Of a stretch of DNA of 5,685 nucleotides, positions 1 through 5,685 are shown one piece after another. Origin of the DNA: Gammaproteobacteria bacterium (GTDB taxonomy: Bacteria > Pseudomonadota > Gammaproteobacteria > UWMA-0217); NCBI GenBank assembly GCA_027031685.1, contig JALVPS010000183.1, positions 1 through 5,685 of the forward strand, in the 5' to 3' direction. Position numbers and translations under genes: made by a program. The notes under the pieces were generated by a model. The model worked only from the letters and a program-made list of their open reading frames with translations. It did not search any database and had not been told where the DNA came from. The stretch's first letter is position 1, and each line of letters begins with the position of its first letter.

Positions 1-1
1 C

Positions 2-16
2 CTGGCGGCGGCATGA
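2..16 (+). CDS. Possible 3' end of an upstream coupled gene
   Basis: One reading frame at the left edge runs Leu-Ala-Ala-Ala and stops at TGA 14-16, which overlaps the hprK start codon as ATGA (13-16). The same kind of overlap occurs at hprK/rapZ, and a GTGA version at EIIA/HPr, so an upstream operon gene ending here is plausible. In many proteobacteria the gene before hprK is ptsN or another rpoN-cluster gene, but five codons cannot identify it. This is inference from the junction pattern only. Confidence 0.3.
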   Translation: MAAA

Positions 17-948
17 CCCTCGGCACCCTGGTGGCCCACCTGGCAAGGCGCCTGCCGCTCACCTGGCTGGCCGGAGAGGCGAGCCGCGCCCATTCCCTGG
101 AGCTGGGTGAGATCCGCCGCCAGGACATCTCCCTGCTGGGCCACTTCAGCCTCACCCGCCCCAACGTCATCCAGGTGCTGGGGGAGGTGGAGGCCGCCTA
201 CCTGCGCAACCTGACCACCAGCGAGCGCACGCGGCGCCTCGACCAGTTGCTCTCGCCCCACACCCGCCTGGTGCTGCTCACCGACAGCCTGGCGCCGCCG
301 GAGGCGCTGGTGACGCGCTGCGCCGAGGCCGGCATCGGCCTGCTGCGCACGCCGGTGCCCAGCTTCGAGGCCATGACCGAGCTGCGCGACCTGCTGGCCG
401 AGCAGCTGGCGGAGCAGACCACCCTGCACGGGGTGTTCATGGAGGTGGTGGGCTCGGGGGTGCTGATCTCCGGGCGCAGCGCCATCGGCAAGAGCGAGCT
501 GGCCCTGGAGCTGATCAGCCGCGGCCACCGCCTGATCGCCGACGACGCGCCGCTGTTCACGCGCATCGCCCCCAATACCCTGCGCGGCAGCTGTCCGCCG
601 CTGCTGCAGGATTTCCTGGAGGTGCGCGGGCTGGGGGTGCTCAACATCCGCGCCATGTTCGGCGACAGCGCCATCAAGCCGGTCAAGAACCTGCGCCTGA
701 TCGTGCACCTGGTGCCGCCCGAGGAGGCGGGCGAGCCGGAGCAGCATCATCTGACCGGCCTGCATGCGCCGCAGACCATCCTCGGCGTGGAGATACCGCG
801 CATCCTGCTGCCGGTGGCGCCGGGCCGCAACCTGGCGGTACTGGTGGAGGCGGCGGTGCGCAACCACCTGTTGCAGGCAAACGGGTATCATGCCGCCCTG
901 GATTTCCAGGCGCGCCTGCGCCAGCAGCTGGAGCACGACACCCAATGA
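13..948 (+). CDS. hprK: HPr kinase/phosphorylase (HprK)
   Basis: Bifunctional enzyme that phosphorylates HPr on Ser46 with ATP or pyrophosphate and removes that phosphate by phosphorolysis; cytoplasmic and hexameric in characterised members. The 311 residues match the usual length. The N-terminal domain (about 1-130) carries the family pattern around GH...RPNVIQVLG (43-57). The C-terminal kinase domain has the conserved His139 in LHGVFME, a P-loop GRSAIGKS at 154-161 (Lys160, Ser161), Asp177-Asp178 in LIADDAP, and the HprK signature EVRGLGVLNIR at 203-213. The P-loop has Ala157 where many homologues have Gly, which still fits the Walker A pattern. The frame stays open to the window edge, so a start further upstream is possible. 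ATG 13 is preferred because the N-terminus then lines up with family members and a possible upstream stop overlaps it. The stop overlaps the rapZ start (ATGA). The substrate HPr is encoded three genes downstream with an intact Ser46. Confidence 0.96.
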   Translation: MTLGTLVAHLARRLPLTWLAGEASRAHSLELGEIRRQDISLLGHFSLTRPNVIQVLGEVEAAYLRNLTTSERTRRLDQLLSPHTRLVLLTDSLAPPEALVTRCAEAGIGLLRTPVPSFEAMTELRDLLAEQLAEQTTLHGVFMEVVGSGVLISGRSAIGKSELALELISRGHRLIADDAPLFTRIAPNTLRGSCPPLLQDFLEVRGLGVLNIRAMFGDSAIKPVKNLRLIVHLVPPEEAGEPEQHHLTGLHAPQTILGVEIPRILLPVAPGRNLAVLVEAAVRNHLLQANGYHAALDFQARLRQQLEHDTQ

Positions 949-1805
949 GGGTCTTCATCGTCAGCGGCCTGTCCGGTTCGGGCAAGACCATTGCCCTCAA
1001 CGCGCTGGAGGACGCCGGCCTGTACTGCGTGGACAACCTGCCGCCCGGCCTGCTGGCCACGGTGGTGGACAACCTGGCGGCACGCCCGGCGGCCGGCTTC
1101 GAGGACCTGGCCCTGGGCATCGACGCGCGCGCCGGCTACGAGGAGCTGCAGCAGCTGGAAACGGTCATGGCCGAGATCGAGTCCCGCGGCCACGAGGTGC
1201 GACTGATCTTTCTGCAGGCGGAAGAGGCGGTGCTCATCAAGCGCTACAGCGAGACGCGCCGCAAGCACCCCCTCACCCACGGTGGTCTGCCGCTGGTGGA
1301 GGCCATCCGCCGCGAGCGGGAGATGCTGAGTGAGGTGGCCGCCCTGGCCGACCTGTCCATCGATACCTCCCACCTGACCCTGCACGAGCTGAACCGGCTC
1401 ATCCAGCAGCGCATCGACCCGGACGGCGAGGCCCTGGCCCTGTCGGTGCTCATCCAGTCCTTCGGCTTCAAGCATGGCGTGCCGCTGGATTCGGACTTCG
1501 TGTTCGACCTGCGCTGCCTGCCCAACCCCTACTGGGAGCCGAGCCTGCGTCCCCACACCGGGCGCGACGCGCCGGTGATCGCCTTCCTGGAACGCTACCC
1601 CGAGGTGAACGAGATGTACCAGACCCTGCGTGACCTGCTGGAACGCTGGATCCCGCAGTTCCAGGCCTGCAACCGCAGCTACGTGACGGTGTCCATCGGC
1701 TGCACCGGCGGCCGCCACCGCTCGGTGTTCATGGTGGAACAGCTGGCCACCCACCTGCGCAAGCGGTTCGGCAACATGATCGCCGTCAAGCACCGGGAGC
1801 TGTGA
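945..1805 (+). CDS. rapZ: RapZ/YvcJ-family nucleotide-binding protein
   Basis: RapZ family P-loop protein. In E. coli RapZ senses glucosamine-6-phosphate and delivers the sRNA GlmZ to RNase E; in other bacteria the family (YvcJ) binds and hydrolyses nucleotides with a less defined role. The 286 residues compare with 284 in E. coli. The Walker A motif GLSGSGKT is at 8-15, followed by the family block VDNLPPGLL (29-37). The C-terminal domain keeps SFGFKHG (172-178), DLRCLPNPYW (188-197) and GCTGGRHRS (252-260). By my alignment from memory, E. coli pocket residues His171, Thr248, Gly249, His252 and Arg253 are kept as His177, Thr254, Gly255, His258 and Arg259, while His190 is Tyr196. The chain ends in KHREL and lacks the E. 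coli basic tail (Lys281-Arg282-Lys283). The start overlaps the hprK stop as ATGA, with a weak GGAG at 930-933. Identity is secure; RNA-adapter function in this organism is not. Confidence 0.96.
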   Translation: MRVFIVSGLSGSGKTIALNALEDAGLYCVDNLPPGLLATVVDNLAARPAAGFEDLALGIDARAGYEELQQLETVMAEIESRGHEVRLIFLQAEEAVLIKRYSETRRKHPLTHGGLPLVEAIRREREMLSEVAALADLSIDTSHLTLHELNRLIQQRIDPDGEALALSVLIQSFGFKHGVPLDSDFVFDLRCLPNPYWEPSLRPHTGRDAPVIAFLERYPEVNEMYQTLRDLLERWIPQFQACNRSYVTVSIGCTGGRHRSVFMVEQLATHLRKRFGNMIAVKHREL

Positions 1806-1814
1806 GGGCCGGCC

Positions 1815-2216
1815 ATGAGCGTGGGACTGATGCTGGTGACGCATGGGCGGCTGGGGGTGGAGCTGCTGTCCACGGCGCAGAACATGCTGGGCGTGTGCCC
1901 CCTGCAGACCGATACGCTGAGCGTGTCGCAGCACGACGATGTGGACGAGCTGGACGCCCTGGCAGAGGTCATCCGCCTGCGCCTGGACGACGGCGACGGG
2001 GTGCTGGTGCTCACCGACATGTATGGCTCCACGCCCGGCAACGTGGCCACCCGCCTGCTGCGCCGGCCGGGGGTGGCGGTCATCGCCGGGGTCAACCTGC
2101 CCATGCTCATCCGCGTCATGAACTACCCCTCCCTGCCCTTGCCGGAGCTGGTGGACAAGGCCCTGTCCGGCGGCCACACGGGCATCGTCCACTGCCAGCC
2201 GGAGGACGCGGCGTGA
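1815..2216 (+). CDS. PTS mannose-family EIIA protein (stand-alone)
   Basis: Cytoplasmic phosphotransferase domain of the mannose (EIIA-Man) family that accepts phosphate from HPr on a histidine. The 133 residues form a single domain. It starts MSVGLMLVTHG with the predicted phospho-acceptor His10 in the family HGxLG context, followed by LTDMYGSTPGNVA (66-78) and GVNLPMLIR near residue 92, both typical of the fold. No EIIB or EIIC domain is fused or encoded nearby, so a regulatory rather than transport role is inferred. ATG 1815 lies 9 bp after the rapZ stop, with a modest GAGGG upstream at 1804-1808. The stop is shared with the next gene as GTGA (2213-2216). In related proteobacteria such genes are annotated as PTS fructose or mannose subunit IIA; the sugar label should not be taken literally. 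Confidence 0.94.
   Translation: MSVGLMLVTHGRLGVELLSTAQNMLGVCPLQTDTLSVSQHDDVDELDALAEVIRLRLDDGDGVLVLTDMYGSTPGNVATRLLRRPGVAVIAGVNLPMLIRVMNYPSLPLPELVDKALSGGHTGIVHCQPEDAA
2201..2205 (+). promoter_or_regulatory. Ribosome binding site deciding the HPr start
   Basis: GGAGG at 2201-2205 lies inside the end of the EIIA gene, seven bases before GTG 2213. It is the best Shine-Dalgarno match in the operon and supports GTG as the true HPr start rather than any start further upstream in that frame. Confidence 0.7.
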
Positions 2217-2482
2217 TCGAGCGCGAGCTGCCCATTGTCAACAAACTGGGCCTGCACGCGCGCGCCGCGGCCAAGTTCGTGGCCCTGGCCTCGCGCTTCG
2301 CCAGCCGTATCGAGGTGTCCCGCAACCAGCGGCGCGTCAACGGCAAGAGCATCATGGGCGTCATGATGCTGGCCGCGGCGCGCGGCACCACCATCACCCT
2401 GCACATCGACGGCCCCGACGAGGCCGCCGCCGCCGCCGCCCTGGAACAGCTGGTGCGCGAGCGCTTCGGCGAGGCCGAGTAG
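2213..2482 (+). CDS. ptsH: Phosphocarrier protein HPr
   Basis: Small phosphocarrier of the PTS. It takes phosphate from enzyme I on His15 and passes it to EIIA proteins, and HprK can phosphorylate it on Ser46 to modulate that flow. The 89 residues match the family length. NKLGLHARAAAKF (10-22) is the active-site signature with His15 and Arg17. NGKSIMGVMMLAA (43-55) is the serine-site signature with Ser46 intact, consistent with the HprK gene in the same operon. The C-terminal helix carries six alanines (71-76), all coded GCC. The start is GTG 2213, overlapping the EIIA stop by four bases and preceded by GGAGG. The frame is open far upstream (back to about 1802), but that stretch is an out-of-phase shadow of the EIIA gene. 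In many relatives ptsI (enzyme I) follows directly; here a 214-bp gap follows instead. It could equally be called an NPr-like HPr. Confidence 0.95.
   Translation: MIERELPIVNKLGLHARAAAKFVALASRFASRIEVSRNQRRVNGKSIMGVMMLAAARGTTITLHIDGPDEAAAAAALEQLVRERFGEAE
2423..2440 (+). repeat. GCC trinucleotide repeat (six units) in HPr
   Basis: Six consecutive GCC codons encode Ala71-Ala76 in the last helix of HPr. Such a run can change length by slippage without shifting frame. In so GC-rich a gene it may be simple codon bias. Confidence 0.8.
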
Positions 2483-2519
2483 CGGCCACCCGGGCCACGA
2501 TTGCGGCCTGTGGCGCGCT

Positions 2520-2535
2520 TGCCGGACGGCCGGCA
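2520..2535 (+). terminator. Small GC hairpin after HPr, weak terminator candidate
   Basis: TGCCGG (2520-2525) and CCGGCA (2530-2535) form a perfect 6-bp stem with an ACGG loop, 38 bases after the HPr stop. A short TTTT run comes only at 2551-2554, too far for a standard intrinsic terminator. It is the only clear symmetrical structure between the operon and the next gene, so it may attenuate or end the transcript. A chance stem in GC-rich DNA is just as likely. Confidence 0.25.
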
Positions 2536-2569
2536 CGGGTTGCACTCGCCTTTTCCGCCTTCCTTGCCC

Positions 2570-2584
2570 TGGTTATCTTCGTGC
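2570..2584 (+). promoter_or_regulatory. Weak sigma-54-like -24/-12 element upstream of the TPR gene
   Basis: TGG (2570-2572) and TGC (2582-2584) are separated by nine bases, the exact spacing of the sigma-54 core TGG-N9-TGC. The flanking consensus bases (CACG after TGG, the first T of TTGC) are mostly missing, so the match is poor. It would place a transcription start near 2596, about 100 bases before the TPR start codon. It is listed because the gap otherwise shows no promoter and because PEP-CTERM-type genes are often sigma-54 controlled. Confidence 0.15.
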
Positions 2585-2682
2585 CACGCCGAAGCGCCTA
2601 TTTGAACCCCGTCACAGGAGCCAGCACCGACCGTTGCGGCGGGGCCGGCGCTGGCCTATCAATGCCCCACGCGACCCCGCAC

Positions 2683-2687
2683 AAGGA
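2683..2687 (+). promoter_or_regulatory. Ribosome binding site of the TPR lipoprotein gene
   Basis: AAGGA at 2683-2687 sits nine bases before ATG 2697 and fifteen before the in-frame ATG 2703, which favours 2697. It also argues against the in-frame TTG at 2634. Confidence 0.55.
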
Positions 2688-2696
2688 TTCGCCGCC

Positions 2697-5135
2697 ATGT
2701 TCATGTCCCCACGTCTTTTCCGCCTGGCCACCGGCCTGTTGCTCGCCCTGTCCCTGACCCTGAGCGGCTGCGGCCGCGACGAGGAGGCCAGCCACGCCCA
2801 CTACGAAAAGGCCGAGCAACTGTTCAAGGAAGGCAAGTATCAGAAGGCGCGCGTGGAGGCGCAGAACGCCATCAAGGCCGACTCACGCAACGTGCCGGCG
2901 CGGCTGCTGCTGGCGCGCACCTACCAGCGCCTGCACGCCCCCGCGGACGCCCTCGCTACCTACCGCGGCGTGTTGCAGTTCGACCCAGCCAACCCGGAGG
3001 CGGGCCTCGAGGTCGGGCTGGCGGCGGCCGAGGACGGGAATATGGACGAGGCCGAGGCCGTGGTGCGGCCGCTGGAGCGGGCCAAGGACGGGCAGGACGC
3101 CGCCCGCCTGATCCGCGCCGAGATGGCCTGGCAGGACAAGGACCTGAATACCGCCCTGTCCCTGACGAAGCGCGTGTGGCAGGCCCACCCCGAACTGGCC
3201 GAGGCGGGCCGCCTGTATGCCTTCTTTCTGCGCCAGGACGGCCAGATCCGCCAGGCCATCGACGTGGCCCGCACCAGCTGGCGGCGCCACCCCGAAGACG
3301 ACGCCCTGCGCGACCTCCTGGCGCGACTGCTGTTCGAGGTGGGGGACTGGGACGCCGGGCTGGACATCCTGCGCGCCGCGGTCAAGGCCCAGCCGCGCGA
3401 CATCTCCCTGCGCCACCGGCTGGCCAGCACCCTGGTGCAGGCCGGACGGAAGGACGAGGCCGAGGCCTTCCTGCGCCAGACCTGGCGGGACCTGCCGGAC
3501 GATGCCCAGGCGCGCCGTCTGCTGATCGACTTCCTGACCACCGAGCGCGACACCGACGACGCCCTGCGTCAACTGGACGCCCTGGCACGCGCGGCGAAAG
3601 ACCCCATCCCCTTCCTGCTCGCGCGCGGAGCCCTGCTGGCCCGTGCCGGGCGGCTCGAGGCGGCCGCCCAGGTGTATGAGGGCCTGCTGGCCCGCCAGGG
3701 GCGCGGCGACTGGCGACGCAAGGCACGGGACGGCCTGGCGCAGGCGCGCTTCCTGCTGGGCGACAGCGACGAGGCCCTTCGGCTCGCCAATCAGGTGCTG
3801 AAGGACGCCCCCCGCGACCCGGAGGCCCTGGAGCTGCGCGCCCGCATCCGTCTGGCCCGCCGGCAGGCGCTGGAGGCCATCACCGACCTGCGCACCCTGC
3901 TCCGCGCTCGCCCCAACTCCGCCACCGTCCACTACCTGCTGGCCCAGGCCCACCTGCAGAACGGCGACACCATCCTGGCGCGGCAGAACCTGCGCAAGGC
4001 CCTGGAACTCGACCCCAACGACATGCGCAGCCTGCTGGCCCTGGCCCGCCTCGACCAGCGGGAAGGAGCGCCGGCACGCGCCCTGGAGCGGCTGGAAAAG
4101 GCACGCCGCGACGCCCCGGACGACCCCACCGTGGCCGTGGCCCTGGTGCGCGCCCTGCTGGCCAGCGACCAGCCCGACAAGGCACTGGCCGAGGCCGAAT
4201 CGCTGCGCGCCCGGACGCCCGACTCCCCGCTCGGCTACCTGCTGGCCAGCCTCAGCCACCAGCAGCTGGGCGAACATCGGCAAGGGCTGGCGCAGCTGGA
4301 GAAGGCCCTGCAGAAGGCACCCGGGTCCGTCGTCACCCAGGCCCTGCTGGTCCACGAGCTGCTGGCCCAGAAACAGTACGCCGAGGCCGAGCGGCGCGTG
4401 CGCGCGGCCTTGGCGAACAGCCCGAAAAACGCCTTCCTGCACGCCTTGCTGGGCACCGTCCTGGAGGCACGCGGCAACCTCGGCGCCGCCGAACAGGCCT
4501 ACCGCGAGGCCACCCGGCTGCAGCCGGACTGGGCCGGACCCTGGGCCCGGCTGGCCCGCCTGCAGCAACAGCAGGGACACGTGCAGGCCGCCATGGACAC
4601 CTACCGGCAGGGACTGCAGGCCGCCCCCGGCAACCCCACCCTGCGCGTGGAACTGGCCGTACTGGCCGCCGACCAGGGCGACGAGGCCACCGCACGGCAG
4701 ATCTACGAGGCCATGCTCGAAGAGAATCCCCGCGACATCGTGGCCGCCAACAATCTGGCCATGCTGCTGGTGCGCCATCCGGCCGACTCGGCCGAGCGCC
4801 TGCGCCGGCTCCTGCCCCTGCTGACCCGCGCCGACCACCCCCAATTGCTGGACACGCGCGGCTGGATCCGCCTGCAACTGGGCGAGACCCGCCGCGCCCT
4901 CACCCTGCTGCGCCGTGCCCTGCAGGCCGATCCGGACAACGGCGGTTTCCACTACCACATAGCTCAGGCCCTGCTGCGCAGCGGCGAGCGCGACCAGGCC
5001 CGCCGTCATCTGGCCCAGGCACTGGCCCACAAGGAAGACCTGGCACCCGACGAATGGAAGGACGCCCTGCAGTTGCTCGATACCCTGGGCACTCGCACCG
5101 ACGCCCCGCAGGATTACGGGCAGCGCAAGGGCTGA
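2697..5135 (+). CDS. TPR-repeat lipoprotein, PrsT-like
   Basis: Predicted lipoprotein of 812 residues. The N-terminus has a short basic segment (SPRLFRL), a hydrophobic stretch (11-22) and a lipobox LSGC with Cys25 as the lipidated residue. Gly at the next position, rather than Asp, fits sorting to the outer membrane. From about 34 to 775 the chain is nearly all TPR-like helical pairs of about 34 residues, roughly twenty by eye. Clear units lie near 34-67, 409-442, 577-610 and 747-780. The end has the blocks NNLAMLL (685-691), LDTRGWIRLQLGE (718-730) and FHYHIAQALLRSGE (751-764), which resemble the C-terminus of PrsT, the TPR protein of PEP-CTERM/XrtA exopolysaccharide systems. The family's usual length is near 900. 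TPR scaffolds of this type assemble envelope or polysaccharide-export complexes; that role is inferred here. No sortase-like, glycosyltransferase or PEP-CTERM gene is in view, so a generic TPR lipoprotein is an equally safe name. Confidence 0.9.
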   Translation: MFMSPRLFRLATGLLLALSLTLSGCGRDEEASHAHYEKAEQLFKEGKYQKARVEAQNAIKADSRNVPARLLLARTYQRLHAPADALATYRGVLQFDPANPEAGLEVGLAAAEDGNMDEAEAVVRPLERAKDGQDAARLIRAEMAWQDKDLNTALSLTKRVWQAHPELAEAGRLYAFFLRQDGQIRQAIDVARTSWRRHPEDDALRDLLARLLFEVGDWDAGLDILRAAVKAQPRDISLRHRLASTLVQAGRKDEAEAFLRQTWRDLPDDAQARRLLIDFLTTERDTDDALRQLDALARAAKDPIPFLLARGALLARAGRLEAAAQVYEGLLARQGRGDWRRKARDGLAQARFLLGDSDEALRLANQVLKDAPRDPEALELRARIRLARRQALEAITDLRTLLRARPNSATVHYLLAQAHLQNGDTILARQNLRKALELDPNDMRSLLALARLDQREGAPARALERLEKARRDAPDDPTVAVALVRALLASDQPDKALAEAESLRARTPDSPLGYLLASLSHQQLGEHRQGLAQLEKALQKAPGSVVTQALLVHELLAQKQYAEAERRVRAALANSPKNAFLHALLGTVLEARGNLGAAEQAYREATRLQPDWAGPWARLARLQQQQGHVQAAMDTYRQGLQAAPGNPTLRVELAVLAADQGDEATARQIYEAMLEENPRDIVAANNLAMLLVRHPADSAERLRRLLPLLTRADHPQLLDTRGWIRLQLGETRRALTLLRRALQADPDNGGFHYHIAQALLRSGERDQARRHLAQALAHKEDLAPDEWKDALQLLDTLGTRTDAPQDYGQRKG

Positions 5136-5149
5136 TTACCCGATTACCC
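5134..5149 (+). repeat. Tandem 8-bp repeat GATTACCC x2 at the TPR stop codon
   Basis: GATTACCC occurs twice in a row (5134-5141 and 5142-5149), and the first copy includes the last two bases of the TPR stop codon. A related ATTAC lies at 5113-5117. Two copies are too few to call a functional repeat; a small local duplication is the simplest reading. Confidence 0.6.
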
Positions 5150-5367
5150 TCCCGCCGGTGGCCATGTCACCGAGGCTGAGGCACCTGGTTTGTGGGTGCG
5201 GTCTACCAGTTGCCCCCCACTCTCGGCTCCAGCTCCTTGATGGACACCGAAAAGGCCGGCTGCCACACAAAACAGGCCTCCACACTGCCTTGCCGGAATG
5301 GCCCTGCTGCTCCAGCATCGCGAAACAGGGCAGGTGCTGGTTGGCCTTACAAACGCATGCCCCAGGT
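5136..5367. other. Gap between convergent genes, no gene seen
   Basis: This 232-bp stretch lies between two genes that point at each other. No frame on either strand shows a recognisable protein and no tRNA-like fold was found. It is less GC-rich in appearance than the coding regions. It should contain transcript ends, but no stem followed by a T-run is visible. Two weak stems are present: CGGTG (5156-5160) with CACCG (5168-5172), and GCCCTG (5301-5306) with CAGGGC (5326-5331). Confidence 0.6.
5156..5172 (+). terminator. Weak hairpin just after the TPR gene
   Basis: CGGTG (5156-5160) pairs with CACCG (5168-5172) across a 7-base loop, 21 bases past the TPR stop. No T-run follows. It may mark the 3' end of the TPR transcript, but a 5-bp stem in this composition can easily arise by chance. 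Confidence 0.15.
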
Positions 5368-5685
5368 TCACTGGTGCCGCGGCAGACGGACGACGGCGCG
5401 GATGGGAAAGTGGTCGGAATCATTCACCTCATGCAGGGTCTGGAACCGCTCCACCTCGATGTCCGGGCTGACGAAGATATTGTCGATGCGCATCAGGCGT
5501 GCCTTGGGCTTGTTGGAGGTACCACCGATGCCCCAGCCCTTCTCCTCGAAGGCATTGCGCAGCCGCTGGCGCAGCTTCTGGTACACGAAGCCAAAGGGCG
5601 GCTCGTTGAAGTCGCCGCAGACGATAGTCGGGTGGGGCGAGCGGCGCAGGCTATCCAGCAGCAATACAACCTGGTCACGCTTGGC
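5368..5685 (-). CDS. Endonuclease/exonuclease/phosphatase (EEP) family protein, 5' part outside the window
   Basis: C-terminal 105 residues of an EEP-superfamily enzyme, the metal-dependent phosphodiesterase fold shared by exonuclease III, DNase I and related phosphatases. Visible catalytic motifs are GDFN (residues 24-27 of the visible part, positions 5605-5616), RIDNIF (66-71) and SDHFPI (90-95), in the normal order and spacing for the end of the domain. The stop is TGA on the minus strand at 5368-5370. The frame stays open to the right edge, so the start and the N-terminal half with the first catalytic residues lie outside. The TTG at 5664 is an internal leucine codon, not a start. The gene converges on the TPR gene and is therefore a separate transcription unit. 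The substrate cannot be told from this part; family members act on DNA, RNA, phospholipids or sugar phosphates. A membrane or secretion signal, if any, would be in the missing part. Confidence 0.88.
   Translation of the reverse strand, partial: AKRDQVVLLLDSLRRSPHPTIVCGDFNEPPFGFVYQKLRQRLRNAFEEKGWGIGGTSNKPKARLMRIDNIFVSPDIEVERFQTLHEVNDSDHFPIRAVVRLPRHQ

Noticed and set aside
888..2192. A 434-codon open frame on the minus strand opposite rapZ and EIIA
   Set aside because: It is a shadow frame full of His, Gln and Gly without any family motif; the plus-strand genes are certain.
1802..2212. Long upstream extension of the HPr frame
   Set aside because: HPr is a single 85-90 residue domain. The extension overlaps EIIA in another frame and reads as low-complexity Gly/Ala/Arg sequence; GTG 2213 with GGAGG is the better start.
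2532..2543. GGCACGGGTTGC as a sigma-54 promoter
   Set aside because: The base match looks attractive, but GG and GC are separated by 8 bases instead of the required 10.
2634..2696. In-frame TTG at 2634 as the start of the TPR gene
   Set aside because: It would put 21 extra residues before a normal lipoprotein signal peptide. The AGGAG at 2616-2620 is 13 bases away, too far, whereas ATG 2697 has AAGGA at good spacing.
2883..5030. A 715-codon open frame on the minus strand opposite the TPR gene
   Set aside because: It mirrors the TPR gene in a GC-rich region where antisense frames stay open by codon bias. Its translation is rich in Gly, Gln and Val with no recognisable domain, while the plus strand gives a signal peptide and regular TPRs.
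5136..5423. A 95-codon minus-strand frame in the convergent gap
   Set aside because: It overlaps the end of the EEP gene in a different frame, has an irregular Cys/Ser/Arg-rich translation and shows no motif.
5493..5664. TTG 5664 as the start of the EEP gene
   Set aside because: The frame continues to the window edge (Ala-Lys-Arg-Asp-Gln-Val-Val before it), and the EEP domain needs about 150 more N-terminal residues, so this is an internal leucine.
1..5685. CRISPR arrays, tRNA/rRNA genes, insertion sequences or phage genes
   Set aside because: No spaced direct repeats, no tRNA-like folds, no transposase or terminal inverted repeats were seen.

Overview
The window reads as chromosomal DNA from a high-GC proteobacterium, most likely a gammaproteobacterium with a beta-like PTS arrangement (for example Chromatiales/Ectothiorhodospiraceae). 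The grounds are the very GC-rich third codon positions, the HPr kinase with its proteobacterial N-terminal domain, and the gene order hprK-rapZ-EIIA(Man)-HPr, which is typical of PTS regulatory clusters in such bacteria. The lineage is inferred from gene order and protein style, not from a marker gene.

Layout. Positions 13-2482 hold four tightly packed plus-strand genes: hprK (HPr kinase/phosphorylase), rapZ (RNase adapter/nucleotide-binding protein), a stand-alone mannose-family EIIA, and HPr. Junctions are an ATGA overlap (945-948), a 9-bp gap (1806-1814) and a GTGA overlap (2213-2216), so they almost certainly form one translationally coupled operon. The first 16 bases could carry the tail of another coupled gene, also ending in ATGA. 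A 214-bp gap (2483-2696) follows, with a small hairpin and a weak sigma-54-like element but no convincing promoter. Then comes a long plus-strand gene (2697-5135) for an 812-residue lipoprotein built of tetratricopeptide (TPR) repeats, resembling the PrsT-type proteins of PEP-CTERM/exopolysaccharide systems. A 232-bp gap without genes (5136-5367) separates it from a convergent minus-strand gene (5368 to beyond the right edge) for an endonuclease/exonuclease/phosphatase-family protein, of which only the C-terminal 105 residues are present.

How the genes work together. HPr has both the His15 that takes phosphate from enzyme I and the Ser46 that HprK phosphorylates. EIIA has the His10 that would take phosphate from HPr. 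No EIIB, EIIC or enzyme I gene lies in the window, so the set looks like a regulatory phosphorelay rather than a sugar importer. RapZ keeps the P-loop and most of the C-terminal metabolite pocket known from E. coli RapZ, but its chain stops before the basic tail that E. coli uses to bind sRNA. The TPR lipoprotein and the nuclease-like gene are separate transcription units by spacing and orientation, and no functional link to the PTS genes can be shown from the sequence alone.

Overall this is a mostly conventional region. The points most worth a second look are the tail-less RapZ, the missing enzyme I gene, and the large PrsT-like lipoprotein next to a PTS regulatory operon.
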